A DNA stretch of 64,000 bases, from positions 62,001-126,000 of the forward strand of contig MKGP02000003.1 in assembly GCA_001913845.2 (NCBI GenBank), read 5' to 3'. This DNA is from Limnothrix sp. CACIAM 69d (GTDB lineage: Bacteria > Cyanobacteriota > Cyanobacteriia > CACIAM-69d). The stretch's first letter is position 1; every line of letters starts with the position of its first letter. Below are positions 1 to 9,600 of the stretch, piece by piece. The notes beneath the pieces are model-generated. The model was not told where the DNA came from and did not search any database. It saw only the letters and a program-made list of their open reading frames with translations. The position numbers and the translations under genes are program-made.

Positions 1-1319
1 GGAAACTGCACGTTCCAATCGGCATGGTAACCGGGGGACAAAACCCGCACTCGCAACTTGTCCCGATCGCGCACACATTGCACCACGATGCCTTCGCCGG
101 GACTGCTGACCCGTTCCACCACATCCGAAACCGCCGTGCCCGCCCTTTGGGGTGCAAGAATTTCAGCCGGTGCGGGAATTTGTCCTTGCTGGGCCGCCTC
201 GATCGCCTCGAGACTCACATCCAAACAAGCCAAATAACCATTGGTCGTCACCAAATACAACCGGCGATCGTGCCATTGCATCGACAGGGCCGATCCACAG
301 CCGCTGGCTAACTTCCAAAGCCGTGTTCCAGTGCGATCGAAACAATAAACCGACGAGCAATTATCCCCCGCAAAAATATATTGCCCCTCCGCATCAGCCG
401 CACAAGAATAAACCGCTGAATCGCACTGACATTGGGTTAATAATTCGCCCTGTTTGCTGAATTCATAAACCAATTTACTGCTTGTGCCTGCATAAACCGT
501 GGAGCGCCCTTGCCAACCAAATAGCACAGAGCCTTTGGTGGATTGTTGCCATTGCACGCGCCCTTCCAAAAAGTCATAGCAGGTGATGCCATTGCTGTGG
601 CCGTGGTAGATCCCTTGGTCATCGCAGCGCACCATCCAACCGGCTTGGCCCGTGGAAAGCCTCGTCCAATTGCGCTCTTCGTCTTCCGGGTGAAACAGCG
701 CCACCTGACCATTTTGATCGGAAACGCCTAGCCATCCGTCATAGATATCGAGCCAATAAATGTCGATATTTTCTTCAATTTCATAGGCCAATCGCGGCAG
801 TTTTCCCGACAAGTCATAGACATTGCCGTCATCGCACCCGGCATAGAACCAAAGATCATCGGCTACCAAACATTTCACACCGTCGGGTAGCTGAAATTGA
901 TTGAGAACTTGGCCTTGCTGGTCAAGGGCAAACACTTGGCCCGATTGATTGCCCACCCAACAGGCGGTGGGGCCGATGAAAATGCCAAAGGCGGCGGCTC
1001 CGGAGTTGAATTGCCAAAGAACGGGGGCCGATCGGGCGGTGGAACGGCTGCTGGTGACCTGGCGGCGCGTGACGGAACGCTTGGGCCGGCCCCCTTGCAC
1101 GGCGGGTTCGTAGCCCTTGCGCAGTTTTTCTTGAATCTTTTTTTGGGCAGCGGCCTGGGCTTTTTCGGGGGTGGGATAGTCCTGGGTTTGCAGCCGTCCA
1201 GAATCCCCGATTCGGCCGTAGCGGATGTTGACGGTGGTGTCTTGCACCGTGACTTCATAAAACTTGTGGGATCCGCCGTCGGCTTCTGACAGTTCCAGGT
1301 AGGTGACGGAATGGCTCAT
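1..1319 (-). CDS. WGR-domain protein with C-terminal beta-propeller (3' end outside window)
   Basis: The frame is open from an ATG at 1319 to the left edge, so the C-terminus is missing. It begins MSHSVTYLELSEADGG. Residues about 4-75 look like a WGR domain (YEVTVQDTTVNIRYGRIG followed by a Lys/Gln-rich helix), with Tyr in place of the Trp of the name motif. A Ser/Arg-rich linker follows, and then repeated blades of the WD/PQQ type such as GNQSGQVFALDQQGQVL, GCDDGNVYDLSGKL and AGDNCSSVYCFDRTGTRLW. WGR domains occur in PARPs and MolR-like proteins and are thought to bind nucleic acid. The role here is unknown. It is co-directional with ruvA but 163 bp downstream of it, so a shared transcript is possible but not shown. 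Confidence 0.8.
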   Translation of the reverse strand, partial: MSHSVTYLELSEADGGSHKFYEVTVQDTTVNIRYGRIGDSGRLQTQDYPTPEKAQAAAQKKIQEKLRKGYEPAVQGGRPKRSVTRRQVTSSRSTARSAPVLWQFNSGAAAFGIFIGPTACWVGNQSGQVFALDQQGQVLNQFQLPDGVKCLVADDLWFYAGCDDGNVYDLSGKLPRLAYEIEENIDIYWLDIYDGWLGVSDQNGQVALFHPEDEERNWTRLSTGQAGWMVRCDDQGIYHGHSNGITCYDFLEGRVQWQQSTKGSVLFGWQGRSTVYAGTSSKLVYEFSKQGELLTQCQCDSAVYSCAADAEGQYIFAGDNCSSVYCFDRTGTRLWKLASGCGSALSMQWHDRRLYLVTTNGYLACLDVSLEAIEAAQQGQIPAPAEILAPQRAGTAVSDVVERVSSPGEGIVVQCVRDRDKLRVRVLSPGYHADWNVQF

Positions 1320-1482
1320 GGGGGGCTGAGGAAGAGTGGAAATCTGCCCGATCGGGGAGACTTGCTCCAACCTAGCTTCTGTGGATGGGTTGATCAACCG
1401 ATTGCCCATTGGGGGCACTGTGGGCGGCAGGATGACCGAATTCCTCATTCCTTGATCGCGCCACCCGATCGCCTCAAATACC

Positions 1483-2112
1483 TCAAAGGGCCGATTGACT
1501 CAGCCAAGCGATCGCCTCTCGGATCCAACGTTCTGGATCGCCTTCCTTGCTGAGGGCGGTTTGCTGGCCCACGGTCTCCAGGGCTTGGGTCACCTCCCGA
1601 TCGCTGTAGCCCAAAGCCAAAAGGGTCATTTCCACATCTTCCCGCACCAGCCCCACCGGCCCGGCCGCGGGCGTGGTGGATAGCCCCGACTGATCGCGCC
1701 ATTCCGCCAACTTGGTTTTCAGTTCAAGGGCAATTCGGCCGGCGGTTTTGGGGCCAATGCCGGGGGTTTTTGCCAGCAGGTTGGCGTTGCCGCTAACGAT
1801 CGCTTGGATCAGCACCGGTAATTCCAGGCGATCGAGCAGGGCGATCGCCAACTGTGGCCCCACACCATTCACGGCAATCAGTTGCCGAAACAGATCCCGC
1901 TCCGCCACCGTGGCAAACCCGAACAGCAACCATCGATCGTCTCGCAGTTGCAAATGGGTAAAAACCTGTACCGTTTCGCCAATGACCCATTCCATGGCCG
2001 ATCGGGGCAACAGTTGCACTTCATAGCCCACCTGCGCCACATCCAACAGCCCGATCGCCCGATTGCCCTGCACCTGAAGGGCCAAAACCTGCCCACGCAA
2101 CGATCCAATCAT
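1483..2112 (-). CDS. ruvA: Holliday junction branch migration protein RuvA
   Basis: The 209-residue product starts MIGSLRGQVLALQVQGNRAI and has the three RuvA parts in order. They are an N-terminal OB-fold (about 1-65), a helix-hairpin-helix core with FRQLIAVNGVGPQLAIALL and LAKTPGIGPKTAGRIALELK (about 66-140), and a C-terminal RuvB-contacting helical domain (LALGYSDREVTQALETV). RuvA tetramers bind Holliday junctions and load the RuvB motor during recombinational repair. Length is normal for the family. ruvB and ruvC are not nearby, as is usual in cyanobacteria. Start is the ATG at 2112, with no competing upstream ATG in frame. Confidence 0.97.
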   Translation of the reverse strand: MIGSLRGQVLALQVQGNRAIGLLDVAQVGYEVQLLPRSAMEWVIGETVQVFTHLQLRDDRWLLFGFATVAERDLFRQLIAVNGVGPQLAIALLDRLELPVLIQAIVSGNANLLAKTPGIGPKTAGRIALELKTKLAEWRDQSGLSTTPAAGPVGLVREDVEMTLLALGYSDREVTQALETVGQQTALSKEGDPERWIREAIAWLSQSAL

Positions 2113-2129
2113 TTGCGCCTCATTCGCGC

Positions 2130-2375
2130 CTATTTACCCACCATCACCGGCTGCACCGGTCGGGGCCGCTCCGTCACCACCGTGGGGCCACAGCTCCGGT
2201 ATTCATAGGCATCGCAGGGCGCATAGCAATTGTTGGGCCGCCAGCATTCAGAAGCCCACAGCAGCGGCCGCCACAGGCAGGAGCCATCCGGGCATTCCTG
2301 CAAAGCCGGTGACAGCAACTGCAACACGATCAGATAAGACACCACACCCATGAATATGCGCGTACCGACAAACAT
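2130..2375 (-). CDS. small Cys-rich exported or membrane protein
   Basis: Two ATGs are possible, at 2381 and 2375. A perfect AGGAGG (2385-2390, read on the minus strand) lies only 3 nt from the first but 9 nt from the second, so MFVGTRIFMGVVSYLIVLQL is the more likely start (81 residues). A hydrophobic stretch at about residues 6-25 looks like a signal peptide or membrane anchor. The rest holds six cysteines in a Trp/Pro/Tyr-rich context (CPDGSCLW, SECWRPNNCYAPCDAYEYRSC), which suggests disulfides outside the cytoplasm. I do not recognise the family. It lies 17 bp upstream of ruvA on the same strand. Confidence 0.6.
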   Translation of the reverse strand: MFVGTRIFMGVVSYLIVLQLLSPALQECPDGSCLWRPLLWASECWRPNNCYAPCDAYEYRSCGPTVVTERPRPVQPVMVGK

Positions 2376-2384
2376 TGCCATTCA

Positions 2385-2390
2385 CCTCCT
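2385..2390 (-). promoter_or_regulatory. strong ribosome binding site of the Cys-rich protein gene
   Basis: AGGAGG on the minus strand. Its spacing of 9 nt to the ATG at 2375, against 3 nt to the ATG at 2381, favours the shorter product. Confidence 0.6.
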
Positions 2391-2511
2391 CTGTTAGGGC
2401 TATTGTGGGGGCGATCGATTGGGGCCATCCTACCCTAATCGTCCTAGCGGATTCGAGGGAGTTTCGCCACCCATTGAAACCGGAATTCTTGGCCTATTTT
2501 CAGACCTGGCC

Positions 2512-3567
2512 TTAGGTTTGAATCACCGGAATTTTTGCAGCACTATTCAACGCCTCTAGGGCTTCTTCAGTGCGTTCTTCTCGTTTCAGCTCGGCGAGAT
2601 CACCATTCAAGGCATGATCCAAATTCTGATTTAAATCATCATTGCGGTCAGGATTGCGGTCAGGGGTTCGATCGCCACTGCGATGACCACTTTGATCCTC
2701 TTTGCGATCGCCGGCATCGGGCGGAACCACCGAATCTTCCGGTTCATGCTCCACCACAAACACATTGGAATAAAGATTCGCAATCACTTGCTTGCCCTGC
2801 TGAGTCAGGCGCAAATATTCCAATGCATCTTTCACATAGGGAAAAACACCATTCCAATAGAATTTGGGATAGTTTTTTCGCAGATCGCCCGGGTGGGCAT
2901 AGCCTAAATATTGATTGGTGCCAGTTTCTTCAAATTCGTAATAAAGGGCGCTGATTTTATTCAGATAGCGCGGATCGGACAATTGGCCAATTAAATCTGA
3001 AGCTCGCACCATGCCTGGATAGTTCAGGGTGTCTTGGTGATCTTCTTCCTTGGGAACCGGGAAGCGGGTGAGTTCAATGTTGCGCTCGATCGCCTCAGAG
3101 TCAATTAATTTGTGACCCCCAAAGCGTTCCTTTATAAACATTTTGGCGCGATCGACATGGTAGGGCGTGAGGCTGGCATCGGAGGCCCCCGGCCGCAGCT
3201 TCACCAACTCATCTCCACGTCCGGTGGCATAGTAGCGGCCATTGTCCAGGCGACAAACCCCTTTGACATAGCCAATGTCGTGACAGAGCAGAGAGATGAT
3301 GAAATGCAGCCAATCTTCTGGCGACACGCCCCCTTCGCGAATATGTTTGCCCCGGATCACTTCCTGGCCCACCAGGGTGACCAGGATGGTGTGTTCCACA
3401 TCGTGGTAAAGCGCGTCACTATTGGCAATATTTTCGAGGGCCATGTTGCCGGCCCAGCCAATGATGTCTTCGTACTCCGGTTTCCAGCCGCCGTAGGTAC
3501 GCCGATAGCCCTCTTTGAGGCGATCGACAAATGCATCAATCAGAATTTCCGTGGCGTTAAACAACAT
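2512..3567 (-). CDS. HD-domain metal-dependent phosphohydrolase
   Basis: 351 residues. The HD motif is visible as ALYHDVEHTILV (His and Asp pair near residue 55) and ISLLCHDIGYVKG (second HD near 95), the layout of metal-dependent phosphohydrolases acting on nucleotides or cyclic dinucleotides. Further His and Asp residues lie in YHVDRAKMF and RASDLIGQLSD. The C-terminal 75 residues are hydrophilic and repetitive (DRTPDRNPDRNDDLNQNLD), probably disordered. It is a single gene with 130 bp and about 240 bp spacers, no operon partner, and no visible sensor domain. The substrate cannot be told from the sequence. Confidence 0.85.
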   Translation of the reverse strand: MLFNATEILIDAFVDRLKEGYRRTYGGWKPEYEDIIGWAGNMALENIANSDALYHDVEHTILVTLVGQEVIRGKHIREGGVSPEDWLHFIISLLCHDIGYVKGVCRLDNGRYYATGRGDELVKLRPGASDASLTPYHVDRAKMFIKERFGGHKLIDSEAIERNIELTRFPVPKEEDHQDTLNYPGMVRASDLIGQLSDPRYLNKISALYYEFEETGTNQYLGYAHPGDLRKNYPKFYWNGVFPYVKDALEYLRLTQQGKQVIANLYSNVFVVEHEPEDSVVPPDAGDRKEDQSGHRSGDRTPDRNPDRNDDLNQNLDHALNGDLAELKREERTEEALEALNSAAKIPVIQT

Positions 3568-3811
3568 AGGCGAGGGGGTCGCGGGAGGCGATCGCAGCGC
3601 ATCCGTTGGAATCCGAGTCGATTGTAACTGAGTCTGAGAGTGGCTTGCCGTTGTTGAGTAACGGTTTGCCCATCAGCGCGGCCCTAGCCTAAGGCTTTGG
3701 GAACCGGTTTGGGGGCAACGGCGATCGCCCTTGGGGGTGCGAGATCCATGGGGGACAGGCATTCATCCGGGGCCACGAGTCAGTTTTGCGACCAAGCGAT
3801 AAACTGGATAG

Positions 3812-4340
3812 ACGGAGAGTGTAGGCGAGGCGGTTGCGGATGATCATCCGGATCTCGCTTGGGCTGGCTGTGGCCGGTTCAAGGGGCGATCGGTGGTCAT
3901 CTGAGGAAAGTCCGGGCTTCCGAAAGACCAGGCTTGCTGGGTAACGCCCAGTGCGAGCGATCGTGAGGATAGTGCCACAGAAAAATACCGCCGAGCCACC
4001 GAGCCGCTTAAAAATTCCCCACCCAAACTGTCCCACTTTGCTGCGGCAGAGGATTGTTTTCGGTGACTGAATTGTTAACGGCTCTGGCTCGGTAAGGGTG
4101 CAAAGGTGCGGTAAGAGCGCACCAGCAGCATCGAGAGGTGCTGGCTCGGTAAACCCCGGCCGGAAGCAAGGTGAGGGGCAAGGGTTGGTCTTTTTCCTGT
4201 CCCGCTTTGAGAACCGCTTGAGGCGATCGGTAACGATCGTCCCAGATAGATAACCGCCCATTGATTGGCCCTTGGCGTGCGGCTTGCTGTGCTCCGAGGC
4301 CAATTGAGGACAGAACCCGGCTTACGTCCTGCCTCTCCTT
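3812..4340 (+). ncRNA. rnpB: RNase P RNA (M1 RNA), cyanobacterial type A
   Basis: The universally conserved core GAGGAAAGTCCGGGCT is at about 3901-3917, followed by the P3/P4-region elements ACGCCCAGTGCGAGCG and GATAGTGCCACAGAAAA. Near the 3' end are GGTAAACCCCGGCCGGAAGCAAGG and ACAGAACCCGGCTTACGTCC, the 3' strand of P4. GGAGAG at 3814 pairs with CTCTCC at 4333-4338, closing P1 and fixing both ends. The RNA is the catalytic subunit that trims tRNA 5' leaders. It lies only about 25 nt upstream of rnc, on the same strand. A 204-codon antisense reading frame across it is a shadow. Confidence 0.96.
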
Positions 4341-4364
4341 TTAATTTGTTGTCCAGAAGCGTTC

Positions 4365-5147
4365 ATGGGTTCGTTGGCATCAACCGTACTAAGCTATCCC
4401 CGCCGACAACGGGATCTCGAGGCCCTGTTATCGCGCATGGGGTTGGATGAGGGTGCAAATGTCGATTGGGTGTTGCTCGATCGGGCCCTGACTCACCCCA
4501 CGGCGGATTCCCAAACCAACTACGAACAGTTGGAATTTGTGGGGGATGCGATCGTGCGGACGGCAGCGGCCGAATTGCTGTGGGAAACCTATCCCGATTG
4601 GCCCGTGGGCGAAATGGCGGCGGCGCGGGCGATTTTGGTGAGCGATCGCATGTTGGCGCGAATTGCCGACACCTATAATCTGGAGCGTTACCTGATCATG
4701 GGTGGCAGCGCGGCCCGGGATCTGGAAGGGCGGCAATCGCGCTTGGCCGATGCCTTGGAAGCAACCATCGGAGCCTTATATCTTTCGGTGCGATCGCTGG
4801 ATTTGGTGCGGCCTTGGCTCGATGACCATTTTCGGGCGATCGCCCACCAGGTGCGCAACGACCCGGCCCGCCAAAACTACAAAGCGGCCCTCCAGGAATG
4901 GACCCAAGGGCGCTACAAATCCTTGCCGGAATATCGAGTGCGGGAACTGAGCGCCGTTCATGGGGATGTGCAGCGCTTTGAGGCCCAGGTTTGGTTCCAT
5001 GGCCGTTGTTTGGGCCAAGGCCGCGGTCGATCGCGCAAGTTGGCGGAACAGGCCGCGGCTCAGGAAGCATTCCTCTGGCTGTGCGATCGGGATGATTTGC
5101 CCAGTGATTTACCCAGTAATTTGCCGAACGATTTGCCAAACGATTAA
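4365..5147 (+). CDS. rnc: ribonuclease III
   Basis: 260 residues. The RNase III signature is NYEQLEFVGDAIVRT (residues about 51-65), and the second catalytic acidic patch is DALEATIGALYL. A double-stranded-RNA-binding domain follows (about 168-240; DPARQNYKAALQEW to SRKLAEQAAAQEAFLWL). It processes rRNA precursors and structured mRNAs. The C-terminus ends in a degenerate repeat, DLPSDLPSNLPNDLPND, not normally part of the enzyme and encoded by near-identical 15-nt units. The start is the ATG at 4365, just after rnpB, so the two RNA-processing genes may share a transcript or promoter region. Confidence 0.95.
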   Translation: MGSLASTVLSYPRRQRDLEALLSRMGLDEGANVDWVLLDRALTHPTADSQTNYEQLEFVGDAIVRTAAAELLWETYPDWPVGEMAAARAILVSDRMLARIADTYNLERYLIMGGSAARDLEGRQSRLADALEATIGALYLSVRSLDLVRPWLDDHFRAIAHQVRNDPARQNYKAALQEWTQGRYKSLPEYRVRELSAVHGDVQRFEAQVWFHGRCLGQGRGRSRKLAEQAAAQEAFLWLCDRDDLPSDLPSNLPNDLPND

Positions 5148-5241
5148 TGAGGTAATTCACTGGGCAATTGCGATCATTTACCCGTTGAGAAACAGTGCAT
5201 CAACCCTGTCATTAACCCCCGCCCATCAACCCCACAATACA

Positions 5242-6276
5242 CTAGGCGGACTTGCGGATCCATTGCTTGAATTTCTGCTTAAACTTCCGTTGGGCCCGCT
5301 CCCACAAACTTGGAGGCGCATTATGGGCCCGGGGGCGACCAACCAAGCGGGGGCGCTGCTGTGGATGCTTGAGGTAGCGGTAGTGCAAGAAGGTGTCGCG
5401 ATAGGGGAAGGTGATATTTTCACCTGCGCAAACCCTGGAAAAGAGGGACGACGATAGGCCGATATAGTGCAAATAAAGTAGGGGGCGATCACGATCGAAC
5501 ACTTGTCCCGATCGCTCCACAAAATGTTTTGAAGTGACGCTATTGCCCGTGACCTGTTCTTTGGGCCAATGGTGCGCACAGTTATGAACCTTGAGGTTCG
5601 ATCGCATCACCAAATAGTTCAACAGTGCCTGATCGGCCGATCGGGGATAGAGCACATCTGACTCGCCGGCCTGAAGCTGTTTCAACAACTCATCGCAGCG
5701 ATCGAGTGTCAGCACGCCTCGCTTGGTGGCATACAGCCCCGAACAAAACAGCGATTGCTGCATTTGCTCCGGTGAAAACAGCGATTTCAACAGAGGACTC
5801 GCCACCCGATACACATGGGCCGGGTCTTTGTACTGAAAATCGTAGGTGACCCAATCGGCGGTTTCCAAGGCCCCAAACAGGGGCGCGAGGGGCTGGAGCA
5901 CTAAGGTATCCGCGTCCAGATAAATGAATCGATCGAACGGGCCCTCAAAGGCCGCCAACCGCCGTCGCCCGCCCATGGTGCGCCCGTAAAGGTTCGGTTC
6001 TTGTTCATAAAGTTGCAAGGCCAGGGGGGTGGCTTCAATGACGGATTTGGAAAACTGATCCCAGCGGGCCATTAAGTCCCAATCTTCCAAAATCCGCACA
6101 TGGGGCCAGTCAGCCAAGACGGTTCTCAGGCGATCGATCCGATGGTCATAGGGACAAACCAGCACCGGATAAGGACTGCCATCAGGCAAGCGGCCGCCAT
6201 TGGCTTCAACGCTGTTCAAAAAGGCAATGAGCTGATCCAGAACCACATCGTTGGCTAATGTGTAGAGACCATCCAT
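5242..6276 (-). CDS. GT8-like glycosyltransferase, Npun_R2821/R2822-type
   Basis: 344 residues. The metal-binding DxD motif of retaining GT-A enzymes is seen at residues 121-123 in FDRFIYLDADTLVLQ. It is preceded by a nucleotide-sugar fold (VLVCPYDHRIDRLRTVL) and followed by an acceptor/metal region (SADQALLNYLV, LLYLHYIG). The C-terminal 40 residues are very basic (RAQRKFKQKFKQWIRKSA) and may dock to the membrane. The family is common in cyanobacteria as a conserved protein of unknown acceptor. The ATG at 6276 has a G-rich ribosome-binding region just upstream. It is the last HIP1-rich gene before the foreign island. Confidence 0.8.
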   Translation of the reverse strand: MDGLYTLANDVVLDQLIAFLNSVEANGGRLPDGSPYPVLVCPYDHRIDRLRTVLADWPHVRILEDWDLMARWDQFSKSVIEATPLALQLYEQEPNLYGRTMGGRRRLAAFEGPFDRFIYLDADTLVLQPLAPLFGALETADWVTYDFQYKDPAHVYRVASPLLKSLFSPEQMQQSLFCSGLYATKRGVLTLDRCDELLKQLQAGESDVLYPRSADQALLNYLVMRSNLKVHNCAHHWPKEQVTGNSVTSKHFVERSGQVFDRDRPLLYLHYIGLSSSLFSRVCAGENITFPYRDTFLHYRYLKHPQQRPRLVGRPRAHNAPPSLWERAQRKFKQKFKQWIRKSA

Positions 6277-6647
6277 AAAAATTCCCCCCCGGGTCTTTGT
6301 GAGTTCGATCGCGTTTGGGATCGCTACTCTGTGGAAGCCACCCGATCGCGACTTATTCAGGTTTAACCGATCGCCCCTGGGATCACCGCGCCGTCCTTAA
6401 AGCGCTGATGCTTGCGTTGGGCGATCAGTGTGAATAAGAGACTAAATTGGCTGACTTTAAATGAGGCATATTGAAGGATCAAAAGCAATAAGAGCTTTTT
6501 CTTGCAGCATCCTGATCAGACTGCTTGTAGAAGCTTTTCTTATAAAATACTCATTTCACAAGAGCAAATGCTCTATCACCAACAAATTCATGATGCCCAT
6601 CTACTAAAATACGCAGTATGAGTGCAAAAGCTACAGAATACAAATAG
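6277..6647. other. intergenic boundary of the HIP1-free island
   Basis: HIP1 cores are present until about 6370. From there the sequence becomes AT-rich (for example TTATAAAATACTCATTTC). No gene, inverted repeat or integrase-like remnant is seen. The promoter of the long gene at 6648 should lie here, but no clear -35/-10 pair could be chosen. Confidence 0.5.
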
Positions 6648-9600
6648 ATGAGCATTGCAGGAATTCGCTCCAACCGTGGCGATAACTATCAGACTTTAGT
6701 AGCCTTTGGCTGGGCATTGACCGTTCTATCTGATCCTGAATATCAATGGCTTGAGGTTGATTCGATAACCTACCCGGTAGACGATGTAGTAATTGGCAAA
6801 ACTAACGGTTCAGTAATTTGTTGCCAGTGCAAAAAGAACCAGTCCGATTTTACAGCCTGGTCGATAGCCAATCTTGGGGACGAGTTAGATAAAGCTTTTC
6901 TAACCTTGGCAAGGAATCAACAAGCCCAAGTCTACTTCTACTCACGGAACAATTTTGGAGCACTCGATAAACTACGTGAATATAGTGCCCTCTATGCCAA
7001 TGAATCTACCTATCTGGAAAACCTAACAAAAGAACATAAAAAAACAGATAGTGAGTTGGCTGACCGCATTGCCTTACAAGCCCCTGACCTCTCTACTTAT
7101 GATTTTCTTCGTCGTACCACCTTTGAGGTCACCAAAGATTTTTCTGGATTAGAGGCTTCTCTGTATGAACGCTTACGCCAAATTGCAAGCAATTCAAAGG
7201 TAGCCTTCGATGACCTCTGGACTCGTCTAGACAAACTCGGCGGGCGCATAGAGGGCAATAACCTGTCTGCCTCTCATCAGCATCGTCTTACAAAAGATGA
7301 CCTCAAAAAGATTCTTTATGATGCGGGGGCAATACTGTTTCCACCAATAGATATTGCACAGGTGCGGGCAATATTTTCAAGCACTTCAGCTATTGGCAGG
7401 TCGTGGCATCGAGACATTGCAGGGCATCGCATTACAAGTCTGATTGTCAACGAACTTCTAGATGCTATCAATGCCAGGAAACGCAGCATCCTGCTTACTG
7501 GTGGGCCTGGTTCTGGCAAAACTTGTGTGATGCTGAATCTGCAGGAAGCATTGGAAAATCGCACACAAGCCCAAGCAGACTTAGTACCACTCTTCATTCA
7601 GTCGCGTGAATTCGCTGACTTAGCGACGGCACAAGAACGTCAAGCACAAGGTCTACCAGAGCAATGGGTAGGACAGGCTGCTCGATTGGCAGAAGATACC
7701 CGTGTGGTTGTGGTCATTGATTCACTAGATGTTTTGTCTATTGCTCGTGAACATAGTGTATTGACATACTTCTTGGCACAAATTGATCAGTTGCTACAGA
7801 TTCCTAATGTTACTGTCGTCACCGCTTGCCGAGACTTCGACCGCAAATACGATCAACGTATTGCCATAAGGCAATGGGACTACGAATTACAATGCCCGCC
7901 GCTGGACTGGGAGTCCGAAGTTTTACCTCTACTTGCCACGGTTAGAATCGATTCAACCTCTATTGATGCTGTTACCCGTGAACTAGTCCGGAATCCTCGC
8001 GAATTAGCCTTGTTTGTTGAACTGGCTCAACGTGAGGGTAGCTTTAACGTGGTAACTGGCCAAGCACTAGCGCAACGATACCTGGATACCATCGTGCAGT
8101 CCAATCCTGCCTTAGGCGACGAAGCAATGCTAGCGATTGAGGCCATGGCCGATGAAATGCTAAAGTCGCGCAGTCTCTCTATTCCACGTCAGCGCTTTAA
8201 CGCCTCGCAGGATATTCTACGGCGACTGCACAGTCTCAATGTGCTGCAAAAGACCCACGATGAGAAATTGACATTTGGCCATCAAACCCTGCTAGATGTG
8301 TTGGTAATAAGTAGTGCTATACGCAAGGGTATTTCGCTTCAAGCATTTATTCAAAGCTTACCGCCTGTTCCCTTCGTACGTCCAAGCATCCGTAGCTTTG
8401 TTGCACAACTGGCAATGGGAGACCGTCGCGAATTTAGGAAACAACTACGAACAGTTTTGATGGGTAATGCGGCCTTCCATATTCGCCGCTTAATTGCTGA
8501 ATCATTTGCCCAACAAAGACCAAAAGATGATGACTGGTCATTGATACGAGATTTACGAAACAGTCACCGAGAAATATTTCAGGTAATTTATACCCAATCA
8601 TCGTTGGTTGATTGGCATCACTTCTGGTTAGCCCATCTAGTGCCTATATTGAAAGAAACACAGGATTCTGAGGGGCTGGCCGCCCACGTTTATCGTGTCG
8701 CTCAGTGGAAGCGTGAAGATACTGCCGGAGTATTAGCATTCTGGATGGCAGCTCTGGAGATTGATTGGCTGGATCGCCAAAAAATTGCTGATTTTTTGAG
8801 CTTTTCTCTATCTGAATTTAAAACAGATAATTTATCACTGATTGCCCCTTTGGTAGAGCAACTTATTAATATGCCGACTTCAGAGCATAGCGTCTTGGGA
8901 CATTCTGTTGCATATTGTGTAAATGCCGGCACTATTAGTGATGAATTACTCTGGCATTACATCGTTGGCGATATTAGCGAAGAAGATGTGCTACAGGAAG
9001 ATTTAAGGCACAAATTACGTTGTCAGCCGCATGAATTCGGAAGTGCAGGCGAAAAATTCTTGCAAGAGCGAATGGTGCAATCCACTACACTACTAGATTT
9101 AGTATTGGAAGCTATTGAGCAGTGGAGTCAAATTGAATCAAGTCATTATGGTACTTGTCATCAAGGATTTTTGTGGGATACTTCATATCGAAATATTCAC
9201 TCACAGCTTGATATTCATCCCATAGATTGCAAGACAATTCTGCTTAATGCAGTTGAAGAAGCTATTTTTCATCATGCTCAAAAAAATTCCGACTGGTGGC
9301 AAAATAATAGAGAGCGCCTGTGCTTTAATCCTGAAAAGTCTTTGCTCTATTTTGCTATTCGCGCTGTCACCAATTTTCCACAACTCAATATTGACTTGAT
9401 TGGTTGTTTATTATGCAGTAAAGATTTATTAGAATCCAAATTTTCTTACGAGTTGAGTATGTTGATGAAGACGGCCTTCATTTATCTAAATAGCCATGAC
9501 CAACTCGCAGTAATGGAAACAATTCAAACTATTTGGAAGGAAGCTGAAACAAATGAGGAGGTAAGGTTTCAGATATTGAGGGCAAGAGCTGAGTATGTAT

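Noticed and set aside
3689-4303. 204-codon reading frame on the minus strand
   Set aside because: It is antisense to the clearly recognisable RNase P RNA gene.
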